Counted from the stretch's first letter, positions 9,416 through 21,658 are shown. The stretch: 64,000 nt of DNA from Diphasiastrum complanatum (GCA_029204225.1 CM055104.1:27209253-27273252); one strand, 5' to 3'. Translations and numbers: made by a program. Notes: generated from the sequence alone by a model not told the origin.

Positions 9416-9817
9416 ATCCAATCGAAGCTTGTGAGCGACTCTGTGTGGACCAAAGCGAGGTGGAATTATGTTGACGAAAATCCTAAGAATTTCGATAAAT
9501 CGGTGGTCTTCCAAGTAGGTGTTTTGCCCTATTTTGGTTGAATTGGTTTTGGGATTGTTTGTTCTTTGACAGTTGATAGCTTTCCATTTGTGGACAGCTT
9601 TCAATTTGTGGACCTGAAAGCGTAGTTTCTGCTTATTATGTTCCAATTTCTTGGTTTGTGAGCAGAATATTGGTTGCATGGGCTTCAAAATCTTATTCCC
9701 GGGGTGGGATGTTATATGGAGCTTGCTGCAAATTGTTAATTGAGGTATGCTTTGATGATTGGTTAAGAACTGTGATTTTCATTCATGCATAGGATGAGCA
9801 GACTGTAGGTTCTAAAT
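9416..9817 (+). other. Gypsy 5' leader, plus strand
   Basis: Non-coding sequence after the primer binding site. It ends near 9818 where the sequence switches to the minus-strand 3' part of gypsy G1. No gag follows in this orientation. Confidence 0.5.
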
Positions 9818-11095
9818 TTTGTATCAAAAATATTTTCAGGTTCTAAAGGAATCCTCTCAGATAAGTCTCCAAATGAACCTAGATTAGTACCATAACCAAC
9901 ATGATCTCCCTCATGTAAACTCATCTTCAGACGATTACATGAAACATAGGATGAGCCCTTGTTCCCTCTAGTAATTCTAATCGGTAAGCTAAAGATCCAA
10001 TCTTTTCCAAGATTTTATAACGTCCACTGTATCTAGTAGACAGTTTGTAATGCTTCCCAGTGTGCATTACTTTAGAATCCTTCGGAATTCCAAGATACAC
10101 CCAATCTCCAACTTGAAACTCCCGAGCCAATCTTTTCAAATTAGCAAAATGTCTTACCCGCTCCTAGGCATTTAGAATATTTTCACATGCTAACTTTAAC
10201 ATTTCTTGTACTTCACACAAGAAATCCGCTACTTTTTGAACTTTAATCAATTCAGTTTCAACCGTTATCGGAGATCTAGGCTGAAATCCATACATAAGCA
10301 TAAACGGACTATATCCAGTAGCCGAATGCTTAATATTGTTATAAGCAAACTCAATCAATGGAAGATACTTTTTCCACTGAGATTGCCTAAGTGAAACATA
10401 TGCACGAAGCATTTGTTCCATCATCTGATTAGTCCTCTCAGTCTCTGACCATCGGATTCTGGATGATCAGTCGAGCCCATGCTCAAAGACGTCTCAAGCT
10501 TTTCAAACAATGTCATCCGAAATTGGCATGTACATTTAGCATCCCGATCACTAACAATGTTAGATGGCAATCCATAAAACCTGAACAAATGTTCAACAAA
10601 CACTTGAGCTAAATCAGACGTTTTAACTGTAGTCTTTACCGGAATAAATGTAGCCAATTTTGTTAACCGATCAACTAGACCCAAATTGCATCATTCTGTT
10701 TATTTGTCCTCAGTAAACCAATTACAAATTCCATTGAAACACTATCCCACTATTTAGAAGGAATATCCAATGGGTGCAATAGTCCACCAGCCTTTAAGCG
10801 CTCTGTTTTATTTTGTTGGCACTGATGACAGTTCAACACATTAGATTCTATGAAAGGTTTGGACTTTGGCCAAAAAAAGTCCCTTCGTACCTAATCTAAC
10901 GTACGATGTATACCTGGATGCCCTGCACAAGGTGCATCATGACATTGAAATGAATTTTTCTTTTTAATGCATCCACTCCTGGTACACACACTTTTTTGCT
11001 TCGAAACAAAATCCCATTCCGAATGGAAAAATCATCCACTACCTTCTTATCTTTCACAACCAACTGATCACCTTGCAAATCAGTTCCCGATTGAG
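9818..11095 (-). pseudogene. Gypsy G1 integrase, degenerate, chromodomain lost
   Basis: The minus strand encodes the gypsy integrase. The order is the zinc-finger end, the core with LPSNIVSDRDAKC (second Asp) and the polypurine-side tail YSGRYKILEKIGSLAYRLEL. QWKKYLPLIEFAYNN and GYSPFMLMYGFQP are typical of Ty3/gypsy. Frames break at about 10150, 10420, 10690 and 10890. The frame stops near 9818, so the C-terminal chromodomain seen in the sister copies (HLVHWKGYSEDEDSWE) is missing. In intact elements it targets integration to modified chromatin. Confidence 0.85.
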
Positions 11096-11640
11096 AGCCA
11101 TTTAGGACCCTTTGCCATCTTGTTCATAAAGACCTTGAAATGAAAGATAGAAATCAATAGTGACCTCTGTGAATGACAACTCATTCACCTCTGCAATCCG
11201 ACTTAAGGCATTTGCCACTTAATTTGACGGTGCTTTAATATATCTCAAATCAAAGTCGAATTCTTGCATCAGCTCAGCCCATCGACCCTTTCAACCCCTA
11301 AGGTTTTTCTGATTACAGAAATATTTTGATGGTTGGTGCTTTGAGCACACTATAAATTGACTACCATATAAATAGTGTCTCCATGTCTTCAACGCATGCA
11401 CAACCGCAAAAAGTTCTTTCTCTTGAGTTGTATATCTAGTCTGTGCATCAGACAACTTCTTACTCTCAAAAGCAACTGGCCTCTCCTCTTGTAACAGAAC
11501 TGCACCAACCGAAGAATCACTAGCATCCACTTTAACCAAAAAAGGTTTATCCAGATCCTCTATGATCAAAACTGGTGCTGAGACAATTAGTTTTTTAAGT
11601 TTATTAAAACTTGCATCCAATGTCTCATTTCACATGAGAG
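11096..11640 (-). pseudogene. Gypsy G1 RNase H
   Basis: The minus strand encodes VKVDASDSSVGAVLLQE, KKLSDAQTRYTTQEKELFAVVHALKTWRHYL and SQFIVCSKHQPSKYF, the typical gypsy RNase H. The conserved TDHQ is changed to SKHQ, removing a catalytic Asp. Stops separate it from the integrase, and a stop near 11629 separates it from reverse transcriptase. Confidence 0.85.
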
Positions 11641-12480
11641 GTGGACTCGGCCTACCCTTTCGAGTAAGTATCCCCTTCAACGCACTGTTAAGAGGTGCAG
11701 CAAATAGCGAATAATCCAAAATGAATTTACGGAAGAAAATTGTAAACCCCAAAAAAGATTTAAGTTCTCTCACTGTTTTAGAAATTGGCCAATTCAGAAC
11801 CGTTTTAATCTTTTCCCGATCAATCATAATTCTTTTCCAGGATATGACATGACCAAGATACAACAGTTCTTTCTGTAAGAACTCGCACTTCGACTCTTTA
11901 GCATAAAGCTTCTCCTATCTCAAAATCCTCAAGAGAGTCCGAAGATGATTCTTATGCTCTTTGAGTGTTTTACTATAGATGAGTATATCAACTAAAAACA
12001 CTACAACAAACCTCTCTAGATATGGACAAAATAAATCGTTCATCATCTGGTGGAAAGTGGTCGGAGCGTTAGTTAATCCAAACGGTAACACCAAAAATTC
12101 ATAATGACTAAATCTAGTCCTAAAACCCATTTTAGACACATCTTCTGGATGAATTCGAATCTGATGATAACCAGTTCGCAGTCAATGCTCCACCCAAACG
12201 ATCAACTAGATCGTCCATCCTAGGTAGAGGATACTTATTCTTAATGGTAAACTTATTCAACGCCTTGTAGTCTACGCACATCCGAAAAGTACCATCTTTC
12301 TTATCCTTAAGAAGGACCAACGCTCCCCATGACGACTAACTAGGTCGAATCTGACCCATTCAAAGATACTCCTCAATTTGTCGAGTCACTTCTTCCTCTT
12401 CCTTCAGACTAAACCAATACGGTTGTCGGAATATAGGTTGACTACCCGGAATTAATTCTATCTTATGATCTACTGACCTA
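11641..12480 (-). pseudogene. Gypsy G1 reverse transcriptase with lost catalytic Asp
   Basis: RT motifs appear in order: [47 protein letters not shown] and the active site [13 protein letters not shown]. The canonical motif is FLDD; here the first catalytic Asp is Val. Around 12180 a short deletion joins GGA to the TGYHQI region. Stops occur near 11914, 12130 and 12340. It shares ancestry with the RTs at 16791-18130 and 52890-53702. Confidence 0.88.
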
Positions 12481-13026
12481 GACGGAGGTAGACCATGCGG
12501 AAGTTCACTAGGAACAGCATCACTAAATTCTTGCTTTAAATTTGCTAACAACTGTTTCTGTTCATGATCATGATCTAATTTACCATAATGATTTTCAAAA
12601 TTACTATCAATAAATGATTTAGTACTATCATTCTCATCCAAAGACTTGAAAACAATTCCACTTGAGCAAGATTTTAAAACAAGATAGTAACAAACAAAAT
12701 TGGGAGCTTTCTTTATTAATTCTGCCGATGTAATCATCGGAAACTAAGTTTCAGCATCATCACAAAAAATGGATACTACTTTACCACTAAAATCTATGAA
12801 TTGTAATCCATGCTTTTTAAAATCAATTTGCAAACTATCAGATTTACTAAAGAACCACTCATAGCCTAAAATTACATGTGATTAGATCATGGAAATTAAT
12901 CTTCTCAACATGGCCTTGAAGATCCAGCTCCAATTCCGGAACCATTACATCAAAGACTTCAATATCTGCACCTGACGCAAGCTTAACCACATAACGATGG
13001 TCACTTGGCTTGATAGGTACCTGGAG
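12481..13026 (-). pseudogene. Gypsy G1 protease-RT spacer; protease active site deleted
   Basis: Carries SELPHGLPPSRSVDHKIELIPG (about 12530-12465), LKQEFSDA and, further up, VPIKPSDHRYVVKLASGAD (about 13020-12965). Compared with the copy at 59990-60200, about 190 bp is missing between the zinc knuckle and QLV. That segment held the protease LFDSG motif, so this copy has no protease active site. Several stops occur. Confidence 0.7.
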
Positions 13027-14077
13027 TCTCTACACAAGTTGAGAATTAGATGAGGACTTGTTCTTTAATGGGCACTCTTTAGCCATATGGCCCGCGTTGC
13101 CACAATTGAAACACAGCCCCTGTTTGAAGGCATCTATGACTGACGACTTAGACTTATTCATTGATTTCTTCACTGATTTGGGTTTCTGATAAGCCATATG
13201 GCCCGCCTTGCCACAATTGAAACACAGCCCCTGTTTGAAGGCATCTATGACTGACGACTTAGACTTTTTCATTGATTTCTTCACTGATTTGGGTTTCTGA
13301 TAAGCCATACTTTCTAGTTCATCAAAAAACTTTTTCGACTTTTTTTGCAGTCAAAATTTTGTTGAGCTTTTTTCTTGCCCTCGTTTCCTTCAAGATACCA
13401 CCGTTTGATTGTACACACGTGCGATCCGAATGGCATCCTCCAATGAGTTCAAAGAATTGCTCTTCCATTCATTCTGAAAGTCCGCTAGCAATCCATTCAC
13501 AAACTGCCACTATGCGTACCTTTTTGGGAAATGCAGCACTTTAGTCAGAAGATCCATGAACTCTTGGACATAGATGTCCAAGTCACGCGACCCCATTTTA
13601 AGCTCTAAAAAATGCTGATATGAATCCCTTTCATTCACAGTCATAAATGCTTTCAAGAATACATCTCGAAAAGCATCCCAAGTGACTGGCTTAGGATCAA
13701 GGTCTCGCCACCATGATATGGCTTTTCCTTCCAAAAAAATCAGTACCGAAGAAATTCGCTTCTTCTCAGGTACTCCATGTAGACCAAAATAATTGTTCCA
13801 CCTATTAATCCAAGACTCCACTGCTGCCGGCAGCTTAAACTTCTCGTCCCCCGAAAAAAGTTTCGGCTGAAAATCTAAGTGTGACAAAGATGTCGCATCA
13901 TGCTTGGACAAAAGAAATTTAATTTGCTAGTCCGGCTGCTTGTTACTCTGGTGAATTTCAAGCAGTGCTTTGCTTATTGACCTCCAAAAAAGATTGTGGG
14001 TCGTTGTCCGGGCTTCCCACACTTCGTACCGGTGACAGAACTCCCTTACCGAATAATTCTTGTTCCATGTCGGCCAT
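13027..14077 (-). pseudogene. Gypsy G1 gag with duplicated zinc knuckle
   Basis: The minus strand encodes a Ty3/gypsy Gag: MADMEQELF at the start (ATG at 14077-14075), then SHLDFQPKLFSGDEKF, AISWWRDLDPKPVTWDAF (the retrotransposon Gag domain) and YVQEFMDLLTKV. Near 13308-13070 a ~111-bp segment with CFNCGKAGHMA is repeated head to tail. The first knuckle runs into the second copy before its final Cys. Stops near 13510 and 13925 break the frame. Confidence 0.85.
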
Positions 14078-14420
14078 AATTGCCAACACAACACAAAATT
14101 CCATAAGAAGTGTGGAAACCGTCTGGAACTCCACAAAAAACAATTCTTTTAGCAAATGTCAACTACACTTAAAAAATAAGCAAGAACCGAAATTTCAACT
14201 GAGGAACAAAAAAAATGCCCTAAAAACCCGTAAAGCATAGCCACTTAAAAAACCTTTATCTAGACTATGGCCAACCATGGGAGCAAGAAGACCCAACATG
14301 CACCAAAATTTTTCCATTGTATACAACACACACTAAAGAAAATTTCATGCATGCTAAAGGAAGCACACCCCCCCCCCCCCACCCCATCCTCTACTCCACC
14401 ATCCTCGCGCCCTCCTACCC

Positions 14421-14462
<42 letters not shown>

Positions 14463-14916
14463 CCGAACAGAGGGCTGACGCGCCTCCCCGTACCTCGGAT
14501 CTACAGTCGCTCCTTCTCAGGTCTACAACGCTCTTTTTCCGGACTTCAGCTCTTCTCCAAAAGCGCTGGACAGCGCCCACAGCCATCCAGTTTCTTGTTT
14601 TTGGGATTTCATGTGTTTAGAAACAGGGTTTAATACTCTTTTGCAAGTTCCAGAACCCAAAAAGCAGAGGTTCAAGATTGGAAAAGACAGTTTTCTCAGT
14701 CCTTTAGACGTCCTCCAGTAGCTTTACAATTGATTAAAATCACACAACCCAGCAGAGGCTTGAGTCCTCCTTTCATATGTAAAGTTCTGTCTATATTCTA
14801 TCAGAACACAGATTACCATGCATGCAGGTTTCAGAAATCCAAGACTTGCAAATGCATGCAGCATACAACCAAGATTTGCTCAGAACCTTACATATTACAG
14901 GAAAAAAGGATATCAA
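14078..14916 (-). other. Gypsy G1 5' leader with microsatellites
   Basis: Untranslated leader between LTR (14917-15435) and gag, collinear with 58208-59093 in the right arm. It contains (GA)n at 14423-14460 and a C-run at 14370-14380. The right-arm copy carries the same tract expanded to about 110 bp. Confidence 0.75.
14423..14460. repeat. (GA)n microsatellite
   Basis: About 19 GA units. The homologous tract in the right arm (58646-58755) has about 55 CT units. Confidence 0.97.
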
Positions 14917-15435
14917 TAATATGTTCCCCAAGACCTCCAATCAGGATTGAGTGCCAAGAACACAATAAGGGAGTGTAGTGGACGAAACCATCCCAACCAA
15001 ACCTAGACAGTCCGATCTAGCCCCCGAGGACTAGGGAGTATGGCAAATCTCTATGATAGGAAGCGCTTACCAATCTGACAGCATAACGGCGGCCGTAGAC
15101 TCTCAATCATCCTAATGGACACAGGAGAGGGTATATATAGATAGTAGCTCCCCCCCTGGTTGTCCATGCATTGAATCCACATGTAAGTGTGCTATCAACT
15201 CATGCCTAACTCCCATGCATGTCCACTGCATGTAGGTACCCCTAGCTCATAATAGCAAAGACCCATGCATAGACACAGTGCATGTACATCCTATCCCATA
15301 TTAGGATGCAACACACATGCCTATACCGCATGTAGGCATAGCCTAAGGTCCTACTTAGCTATTATCCAAATTAGGCATGGCCCCTATGTCTAAGACAGCC
15401 CCCCAATGGTACAAACTCCCATTAGGGCCATAACA
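14917..15435 (-). repeat. Gypsy LTR shared between G2 and G1, minus strand
   Basis: Starts TGTTATGGCCC at 15435 after a polypurine tract (AAGGGGGAAAGTA type) and ends near 14917. A TATATATA box lies near 15133-15140. It is the 3' LTR of G2 and, in position, the 5' LTR of G1. That LTR-body-LTR-body arrangement is typical of recombination between tandem copies. Confidence 0.88.
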
Positions 15436-16790
15436 TACTTTCCCCCTTATTTTAGTTTTGTCTTGAGAACTCAAAGTCTGGAAAATTCTTCTTTTGGTTA
15501 CCTTTTAGTTCCCATGAGTCCTCATCCTCAGAATATCCTTTCCAATGAACCAGATGCTCAATAACATCCCGATTTTGTAATCGCTTGGATCTTCTATCAA
15601 GAATCTTTTCAGGTTCTAAAGGAATCCTCTCAGATAAGTCTTCAAATCAATCTAGATTAGTACCAAAACCAACATGATCTCCCTCATGTAAACTCATCTT
15701 CAGATGACTTACATGAAGAATAGGATAAGTCTTGGTTCCCTCTGGTAACTCTAATCGGTAAGCTAAAGATCCAATCTTTTTCAAGATTTTAAAAGATCCA
15801 CTGTACCTAGCAGACAGTTTGTAATGCTTTCCAATGCGCATTACTTTAGAATCCTTCGGAATTCGAAGATACACCCAATCTCCAACCTAAAACTCCCAAG
15901 GTGATTTTTTCAGATTAGCAAAATGTCTTACCCACTGTTGGGCATTTAGAACATTTTCACGTGCTAACTGTAACATTTCTTGCATTTCACACAACAAATC
16001 CATTACTTTCTGAACTTTAATCGACTCAGTTTCAACCGTTATCGGAGATCTAGGCTGAAATCCATACAAAAGCATAAACGGACTATATCCAGTAGCTGCA
16101 TGCTTACTATTGTTATAAGCAAACTCAATCAATGGAAGATACTTTTCCCACTGAGATTGCCTAAGTGAAACATATGCATGAAACATTTGTTCCATCGTCT
16201 GATTAGTCCTCTCAGTCTGACCATCGGATTCCGGATGATCAGTCGAGCCCATGCTCAAAGACGTCTCAAGATTTTCAAACACTGTCGTCCAAAATGGCCT
16301 GCAAATTTAGGATCCCGATAGATGCTTTAATTATAGTCTTTATTGGAATAAACGTAGCCAATTTTGTTAACCAATCAACTATGACCCAAATTGCATCATT
16401 CTGTTTATTCGACCTCGGTAAACCAACGACAAAGTATTCCACTGGCACTGATCACAGTTCAACACATAAGATTCTACAAAAGGTTTCAACTTTGGCCAAA
16501 AAAAGTCCCATCGTACCAAATCTAACGTACGATGTATGCTTGGATGCCCTGCACAAGGTGCGTCATGAGATTCAAATAATTTTTTTTTTAGTGCATCCAC
16601 TCTTAGTACACACTCTTTTCCCCTTCGGAACAAAATACCATTCCGAATGGAAAAATCATCTACTACCTTCTTATCTTTCACAACCAACTGATCACCTTGC
16701 AAATCAGTTCCCAATTGAGAGCCATTCAGAACCCTTTGCCATATAGGTCCAAAATGAGAATCTTGTTCATAAAGACCTCAAAATGAAAGA
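15436..16790 (-). pseudogene. Gypsy G2 (left) integrase and chromodomain, core deleted
   Basis: The minus strand shows the integrase zinc finger (HDAPCAGHPSIH...CDQCQ), then a jump that removes the SMDFVVGLP stretch with the first catalytic Asp. YLPLIEFAYNNSKHAATGYSPF and the tail GSLAYRLELPEGTK follow. A chromodomain (HLVHWKGYSEDEDSWE, about 15560-15510) ends the protein, placing it among Ty3/gypsy chromoviruses. Stops and deletions near 16290-16440 inactivate it. Confidence 0.87.
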
Positions 16791-18130
16791 TAGAAATCAG
16801 TAGTGATCTTTGTGAACGACAATTGATTCACCTCTGCAATCCGACTTAAGGCATCCGCCACTTGATTTGACGATCCTTTAATATATCTCAAATCAAAGTC
16901 GAATTCTTGTATCAGCTCCGCCCATCGAGGTTTTTGACTCCTAAGGTCTTTCTGATTGTAGAAATATTTTAATGGTTGGTGATCTGCGCACACTATAAAT
17001 TGACTACCATATAAATAGTGTCTCCACGTCTTCAACGAATGCACAACCACAAAAACTTCTTTTTCCTTAGTTGTATATCTAGTTTGTGCATCAGACAACT
17101 TCTTACTCTCAAAAGCAATTGGCCTCCCCTCTTGTAGCATAACTGCACCAACCGCATAATCACTAGCATCCACTTTAACCAGAAAAGGTTTATCCATATC
17201 CGCTATGATCAAAACTGGTGCTGAGACAATTAGTTTCTTAAGTTTATTAAAACTTGCATCCAATTTCTCGTTCTCCACGAGAGATGGACTCGGCCTACCC
17301 TTTCGAGTAATTATCCCCTTCAACGCACTTTTGAGAGCTGTAGCAATCAACGAATAATCCAAAATGAATCTATAGAAGAAAATTGTAAACCCCAAGAAAG
17401 ATTTAAGTACTCTCACTGTTTTAGGAATTGGCCAATTCAGAACTGTTTTTAATTTTTTTCTGATCAATCATAATTCCCTTCCAGGATATGACATGACCCA
17501 GATATAACAGTTCTTTCTTAAAGAACTCACACTTTGACTCTTTAGCATAAAGCTTCTCCTGTCTCAAAATCCTCAAGATAGTCCTAAGATGCTTCTTATG
17601 CTCTTTCAGTGTTTTACTAGAGATGAGTATATCATCAAAAAACACTACAACAAACTTCCCCAGATATGGATGAAATAAATCGTTCATCATCTGCTGGAAA
17701 GTGGCCGGAGCGTTAGTTAATCCAAATGGTAACACCAAAAATTCATAATGACCAAATCTAGTCCTAAAACTCGTCTTAGACACATCTTCTGGATGAAATC
17801 AAATCTGATGATAAGCAGTTCGCAAGTCAATTTTAGAAAATATTTAGCTCCACCCAAACGATCAACTAGATCGTCCATCCTAGGTAGAGGATACTTATTC
17901 TTAATGGTAACATTATTTAACCCCTTGTAGTCTATGCACATTCGAAAAGTACCATCTTTCTTATTCTTAAGAAGGACCGGCGCCCCCCATGGCGACTTAC
18001 TAGGTCGAATGTGACCCATTCGAAGATACTCTTCAATTTGCTGAGTCACTTCCTCCTCTTCCTTCAGACTAAACCGATACGGTTGTCGGAAGATAGGTTG
18101 TCTATCCGGAATTAACTCTATCTTATAATC
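16791..18130 (-). pseudogene. Gypsy G2 (left) reverse transcriptase and RNase H
   Basis: RT motifs include [47 protein letters not shown] and [13 protein letters not shown] (active-site DD kept). RNase H follows: KVDASDYAVGAVMLQEG, DAQTRYTTKEKEVF and VCADHQPLKYF, with the connection stretch YIKGSSNQVADALSR intact. Frameshifts occur near 17450 and 17780. This is the best preserved gypsy RT-RNase H in the left arm. Confidence 0.88.
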
Positions 18131-19250
18131 TACTCACCTAGACGGAGGTAGACCATGCGGAAGTTCACTAGGAAAAACATCACTAAACTCTTGCTTTAAA
18201 CCTGCTAACAATTGTTTCTCTTCATGATCATGATCTAAATTACCATACTGACTTCCATCATTCACAATGAAATTACCATCAATAATTGATTTAGTACTAT
18301 CATTCTCATCCGAAGACTCAGAAACAATTCTAGTTAAGCAGGATTTTAAAACAAGATAGTAACAATCAAAATTGTGAGCTTCCTTTATTAATTACGTCGA
18401 TGTAATCATTGGAAACTGAGTTCTAGTATCATCACCAAAAATGGATACTACTTTACCGCTAGAATTCATGATTTTTAAAATCGATTTGCAAACTATCAGA
18501 TTTACTAAAGAACCACTCATAGCCTAAAATTACGTTCGATTGGCCCCGGTTTAGAACATGGAAATTAATCTTCTCACCATGGCGTTGAAGATCCAGCTCC
18601 AAATCCAAAACCCTTACTTCAAAAACTTCAAAATCAGCACCTGACGCAAGCTTAACCACATATCTATGGTCACTTGGCTTGGTAGGTACCTGGAGTTTCT
18701 GCACGTGTCTAGAATCAATAAAATTATGAGTATTGCCTGAATCAAACAATTCAGTCACATCTTTCCCTAACAACTTGCCTCTTACTCGAAACAAATTGTG
18801 AGGACCAAAAGATAATGTACTGAATTGACATTCACAAGTACTATTAATACTATCAATTTCCATTTTACATGCTTGCAAATCAATTGTCATAAGATTAGAT
18901 GAGGACTTGTTCTTTGAAGGCACTCTTTTTGCCATATGGCCCGCCTTGCCACAATTGAAACACAACCCTTGTTTGAAGGCATCTCTAACTGATGACTTAG
19001 ACTTTTTCTTTGATTTCTTCACTGATTTGGGTTTTTGATAAGCCATACTTTCTAGTTCATCAAAAAATGTTTTCGACTTTTTTCACAGTCGAAATTTTGT
19101 TGAGCTTATTTCTTGCCCTCGTTTCCTAGAAGCTACCACCGTCTGATGTACACACGTTGATCCGAATGGCATTCTCCTATGAGTTCAAAGAATTGCGCTT
19201 GTATTCATTTTGAAAGTCCACTAGCAATCCATTCACAAACTACAACACTG
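18131..19250 (-). pseudogene. Gypsy G2 (left) gag C-terminus, zinc knuckle and protease
   Basis: An open frame at 18459-19046 encodes CFNCGKAGHMAK, whose final knuckle Cys is lost (KRVPSKN instead of xECPLKN). The retropepsin-like active site LFDSGNTHNFID and a FSKSDSLQIDFK tail follow. Upstream only the last part of Gag remains (about 19250-19050). At about 19250-19330 it is fused to copia protease sequence. From 18458 to 18131 the protease-RT spacer (SELPHGLPPSR region) is present with stops. Confidence 0.82.
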
Positions 19251-19259
19251 GGCACTTTT

Positions 19260-19690
19260 CTAGAAAATATGGCACTTTAGACAGAAGATCCACGAACTCT
19301 TGGACATAAGTGCCCAAGTCACACGACACATATGTGAAGATGCTCCACTATCAATGTACCAAGATCCAGATTTCTTGAAAGATGTAGATGAAAAACTAGA
19401 GACCATAAGAAATCCCTCTCCATCAATTGCAATAGAGTCTTCTTTCTCATTTGAAAGGTTGGCTTGCTTAAATTGATTCTTCTTCTTGAAGCACTTTGTT
19501 GCATAGTGCACCATCTTGCCACAAAAGAAGCATTTGATATTTTTCTTCTTCTTCTTATTCTTTGAGGTAGGTCATCCTCCTCTCCATCTTGGTCTTTGTC
19601 CTTTGCTTTGTCCTTGGAGAAGTGTTGGTGTTTCTTCTTGCTCCTCCCTTTGTGCTTGGAAAAAAGCATGGGAGATGCAAACTAGTCTCT
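19260..19690 (-). pseudogene. CopC (left) zinc knuckle and protease start, fused to gypsy gag
   Basis: The minus strand encodes a Lys-rich tail, a CCHC knuckle ending GHYATKCF in mixed frames, and the copia protease site YIDSGASSHMC. The frame then runs into gypsy gag sequence (WALMSKSSW is the gypsy YVQEFMD region out of frame). Compared with 50945-51617 in the right arm, ~0.97 kb including the Gag N-terminus is deleted. Confidence 0.8.
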
Positions 19691-19755
19691 CTAGATCTTG
19701 ATTTTCAAGGAATTTTTTGAACTTTGGATGAAACAAGCATCAAGAGCTTAGGTAG

Positions 19756-19767
19756 GCTTTGATACCA
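19756..19767 (-). promoter_or_regulatory. CopC (left) primer binding site
   Basis: Reverse complement TGGTATCAAAGC, adjacent to the LTR-C end at 19768. The right-arm counterpart is at 50197-50208. Confidence 0.75.
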
Positions 19768-20065
19768 TGTGAAATTTCACACGTGTGGGAATGCCCTAAA
19801 GTGTGTGAATGATTTCCTAAGCAAGCTCATGCACTTGTTGATGGATGCTTGATTGAATTCCAAGATCTAGATAAAAAAAACTAAGGCATAGAGGCAAAGA
19901 TAGATGCATATTTGATAACCAAAGTACATACACTTGAAGCAAAGTGATCCTTGAAAAAACTAAGTAAAATTAAGCTCCTCTCCTCAGGTAGAGAGAGAAT
20001 AGAGCTAATTTAGATTCGGGTAGAGAGAGAATGTAAAACAAGCAAATCTCACAAAACTCAATGTT
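19768..20065 (-). repeat. LTR-C 3' portion, minus strand
   Basis: Ends with the inverted TGTGAAATTTCACA next to the primer site. Collinear with 49830-50196. Only the distal part of the LTR remains; it is joined directly to CopB gag at about 20070. Confidence 0.7.
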
Positions 20066-20077
20066 TGACTCAAAAAC

Positions 20078-20872
20078 TCAATATAGATTATGATTCCAAA
20101 TAGTAGCACTTGATCTTTGATTTGTCCAGACTTGTGATAATGATGACATAGATCCTCTTTGATCTCCATCCTTTGCTTGCTCCTTTTTGAATGCTCCTCC
20201 CTTGCTCATTGCTTTGCCTTTGCTCTTGAAAAATAAGGCTTTGTCATCATCATCATTGATGGAGAGCCTCTCCATCCTTGATTTGATATGAGCTTTCCTA
20301 CTCTCCTCGGCCATCAACACACTTTGAAGGTCTTCAAGTGTAGGCAAGTTTTCCATGATGGCATAGCTTTGGACAAGGTTAGTAAGATCACTACATAAGC
20401 CATTCAAAACTATTTGCACAAGCTCACTCTCTTTAATAGGTTCACCAACATAAGCAAGCTCTTTGTTCAAATCTTTCCCTCTCAAAACAGATTAATGTCC
20501 ACTCTCACTCTTCCCTTGGAAGCATTGAAGAACTTGGTTCTTGAGGGAAAGTAATCTTGAGGTATTCTTGGACTCATAGATCTTTTGAAGAGTCTCCCAA
20601 GCCTATTGGGCTGAGATACATGATCCTACTTCCTTGAGCAAATCATTTGCAACATTCAATTTAATACAATGGAGTGCAGTCTTGCACCTCTTCTTATATT
20701 TAGTTGCTTCTTGTGGATGGATTGGCTCATCTTCCTCTCCATTCAGAATATCCATCAAATTTTGCATGACAAGGATGGATTCCATTATTAACTTCCAAAT
20801 TGAATAATTTGAAGAGTTCAATCTAATATTACTAGAATCCAAAAGGTAGGCACTTATGGATGCCATCTTCAA
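20078..20872 (-). pseudogene. CopB (left) gag with stops shared by both arms
   Basis: Plant copia UBN2-type Gag starting MASISAYLLDS, with NYSIWKLIMES, IHPQEATKYKKRC, ELAYVGEPIKESELVQIVLNGL and LMAEESRKA. A TAG follows SAQ (near 20604) and a TAA lies near 20486. Both stops are also at the matching sites in the right arm (about 49297 and 49409). The frame ends before the zinc knuckle, where LTR-C begins. Confidence 0.85.
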
Positions 20873-21658
20873 TGATAGGGAGATAGATTCAATGAAACAA
20901 GATAGATTATATAAGATATAATCACAACAATCTATCCCACTCTCTTTGGGACTTGAGATGAATGACTCCCTGATTTCTCAACAAAATCTAAGATGATCTT
21001 GAGCTTGAACAATCTTCAAGATCCAAACTAGATCCAAACCTAGCTCTTACTATAGATCTGATCAAAACTAGTCTCCTCCTTGATCTCAACTTCACAAGAA
21101 GAGTGAATCCACCTATATTGAACCAAAATCACTTTATAGCACATAAATGTCTCACAAATAAATCCTTCTAAATTCAGGTTGAATCACATTGACATATTCA
21201 ATCACAAAACTGTAGCCAAAATGAAACACAATCTTCACTAGTTTTGCATTTCTTGATGAAGAAAACATCAAAACACTTGATCTGAACCTAAAAGCTATAT
21301 TTTAGGATCTTAAGAAGCCTAAGAAAAACCAAATTAAGCTCTCAATTGGCTGATCCAAAAACCTAAAGAGTGGTGGCATTCAAATCCTTATGAAAATCTC
21401 TACTAGGAGACATGTACTCCATGATTTAACTCATAAGAACTTTCTAATTGGGTTTGGTTGAATGGAAATGGCTCAATCTCAGTTCCTTCAGCTATAACTC
21501 AACAAAAAAAAGTTCCTTTGATCTATTCTCACTCAAATGAAACCAAATTTGGAGGTACAATCACTAGATCAGCAACTAGGAGCAAGGACAAAGCCAATAC
21601 TACTCAAATCTAGAATCTAAGCTTGAGAAAATCAAATCTAAAGCTCACTTTTGATTAG
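20873..21658 (-). other. CopB (left) untranslated leader
   Basis: Non-coding sequence of ~0.79 kb between primer site and gag, collinear with 48329-49127. No frame or motif is seen. Confidence 0.65.

Noticed and set aside
9818-19250. Endogenous pararetrovirus (caulimovirid) origin of the gypsy-like RT
   Set aside because: LTRs, Met-tRNA primer sites, integrase and a chromodomain are present and no movement protein is seen, which fits Ty3/gypsy chromoviruses.
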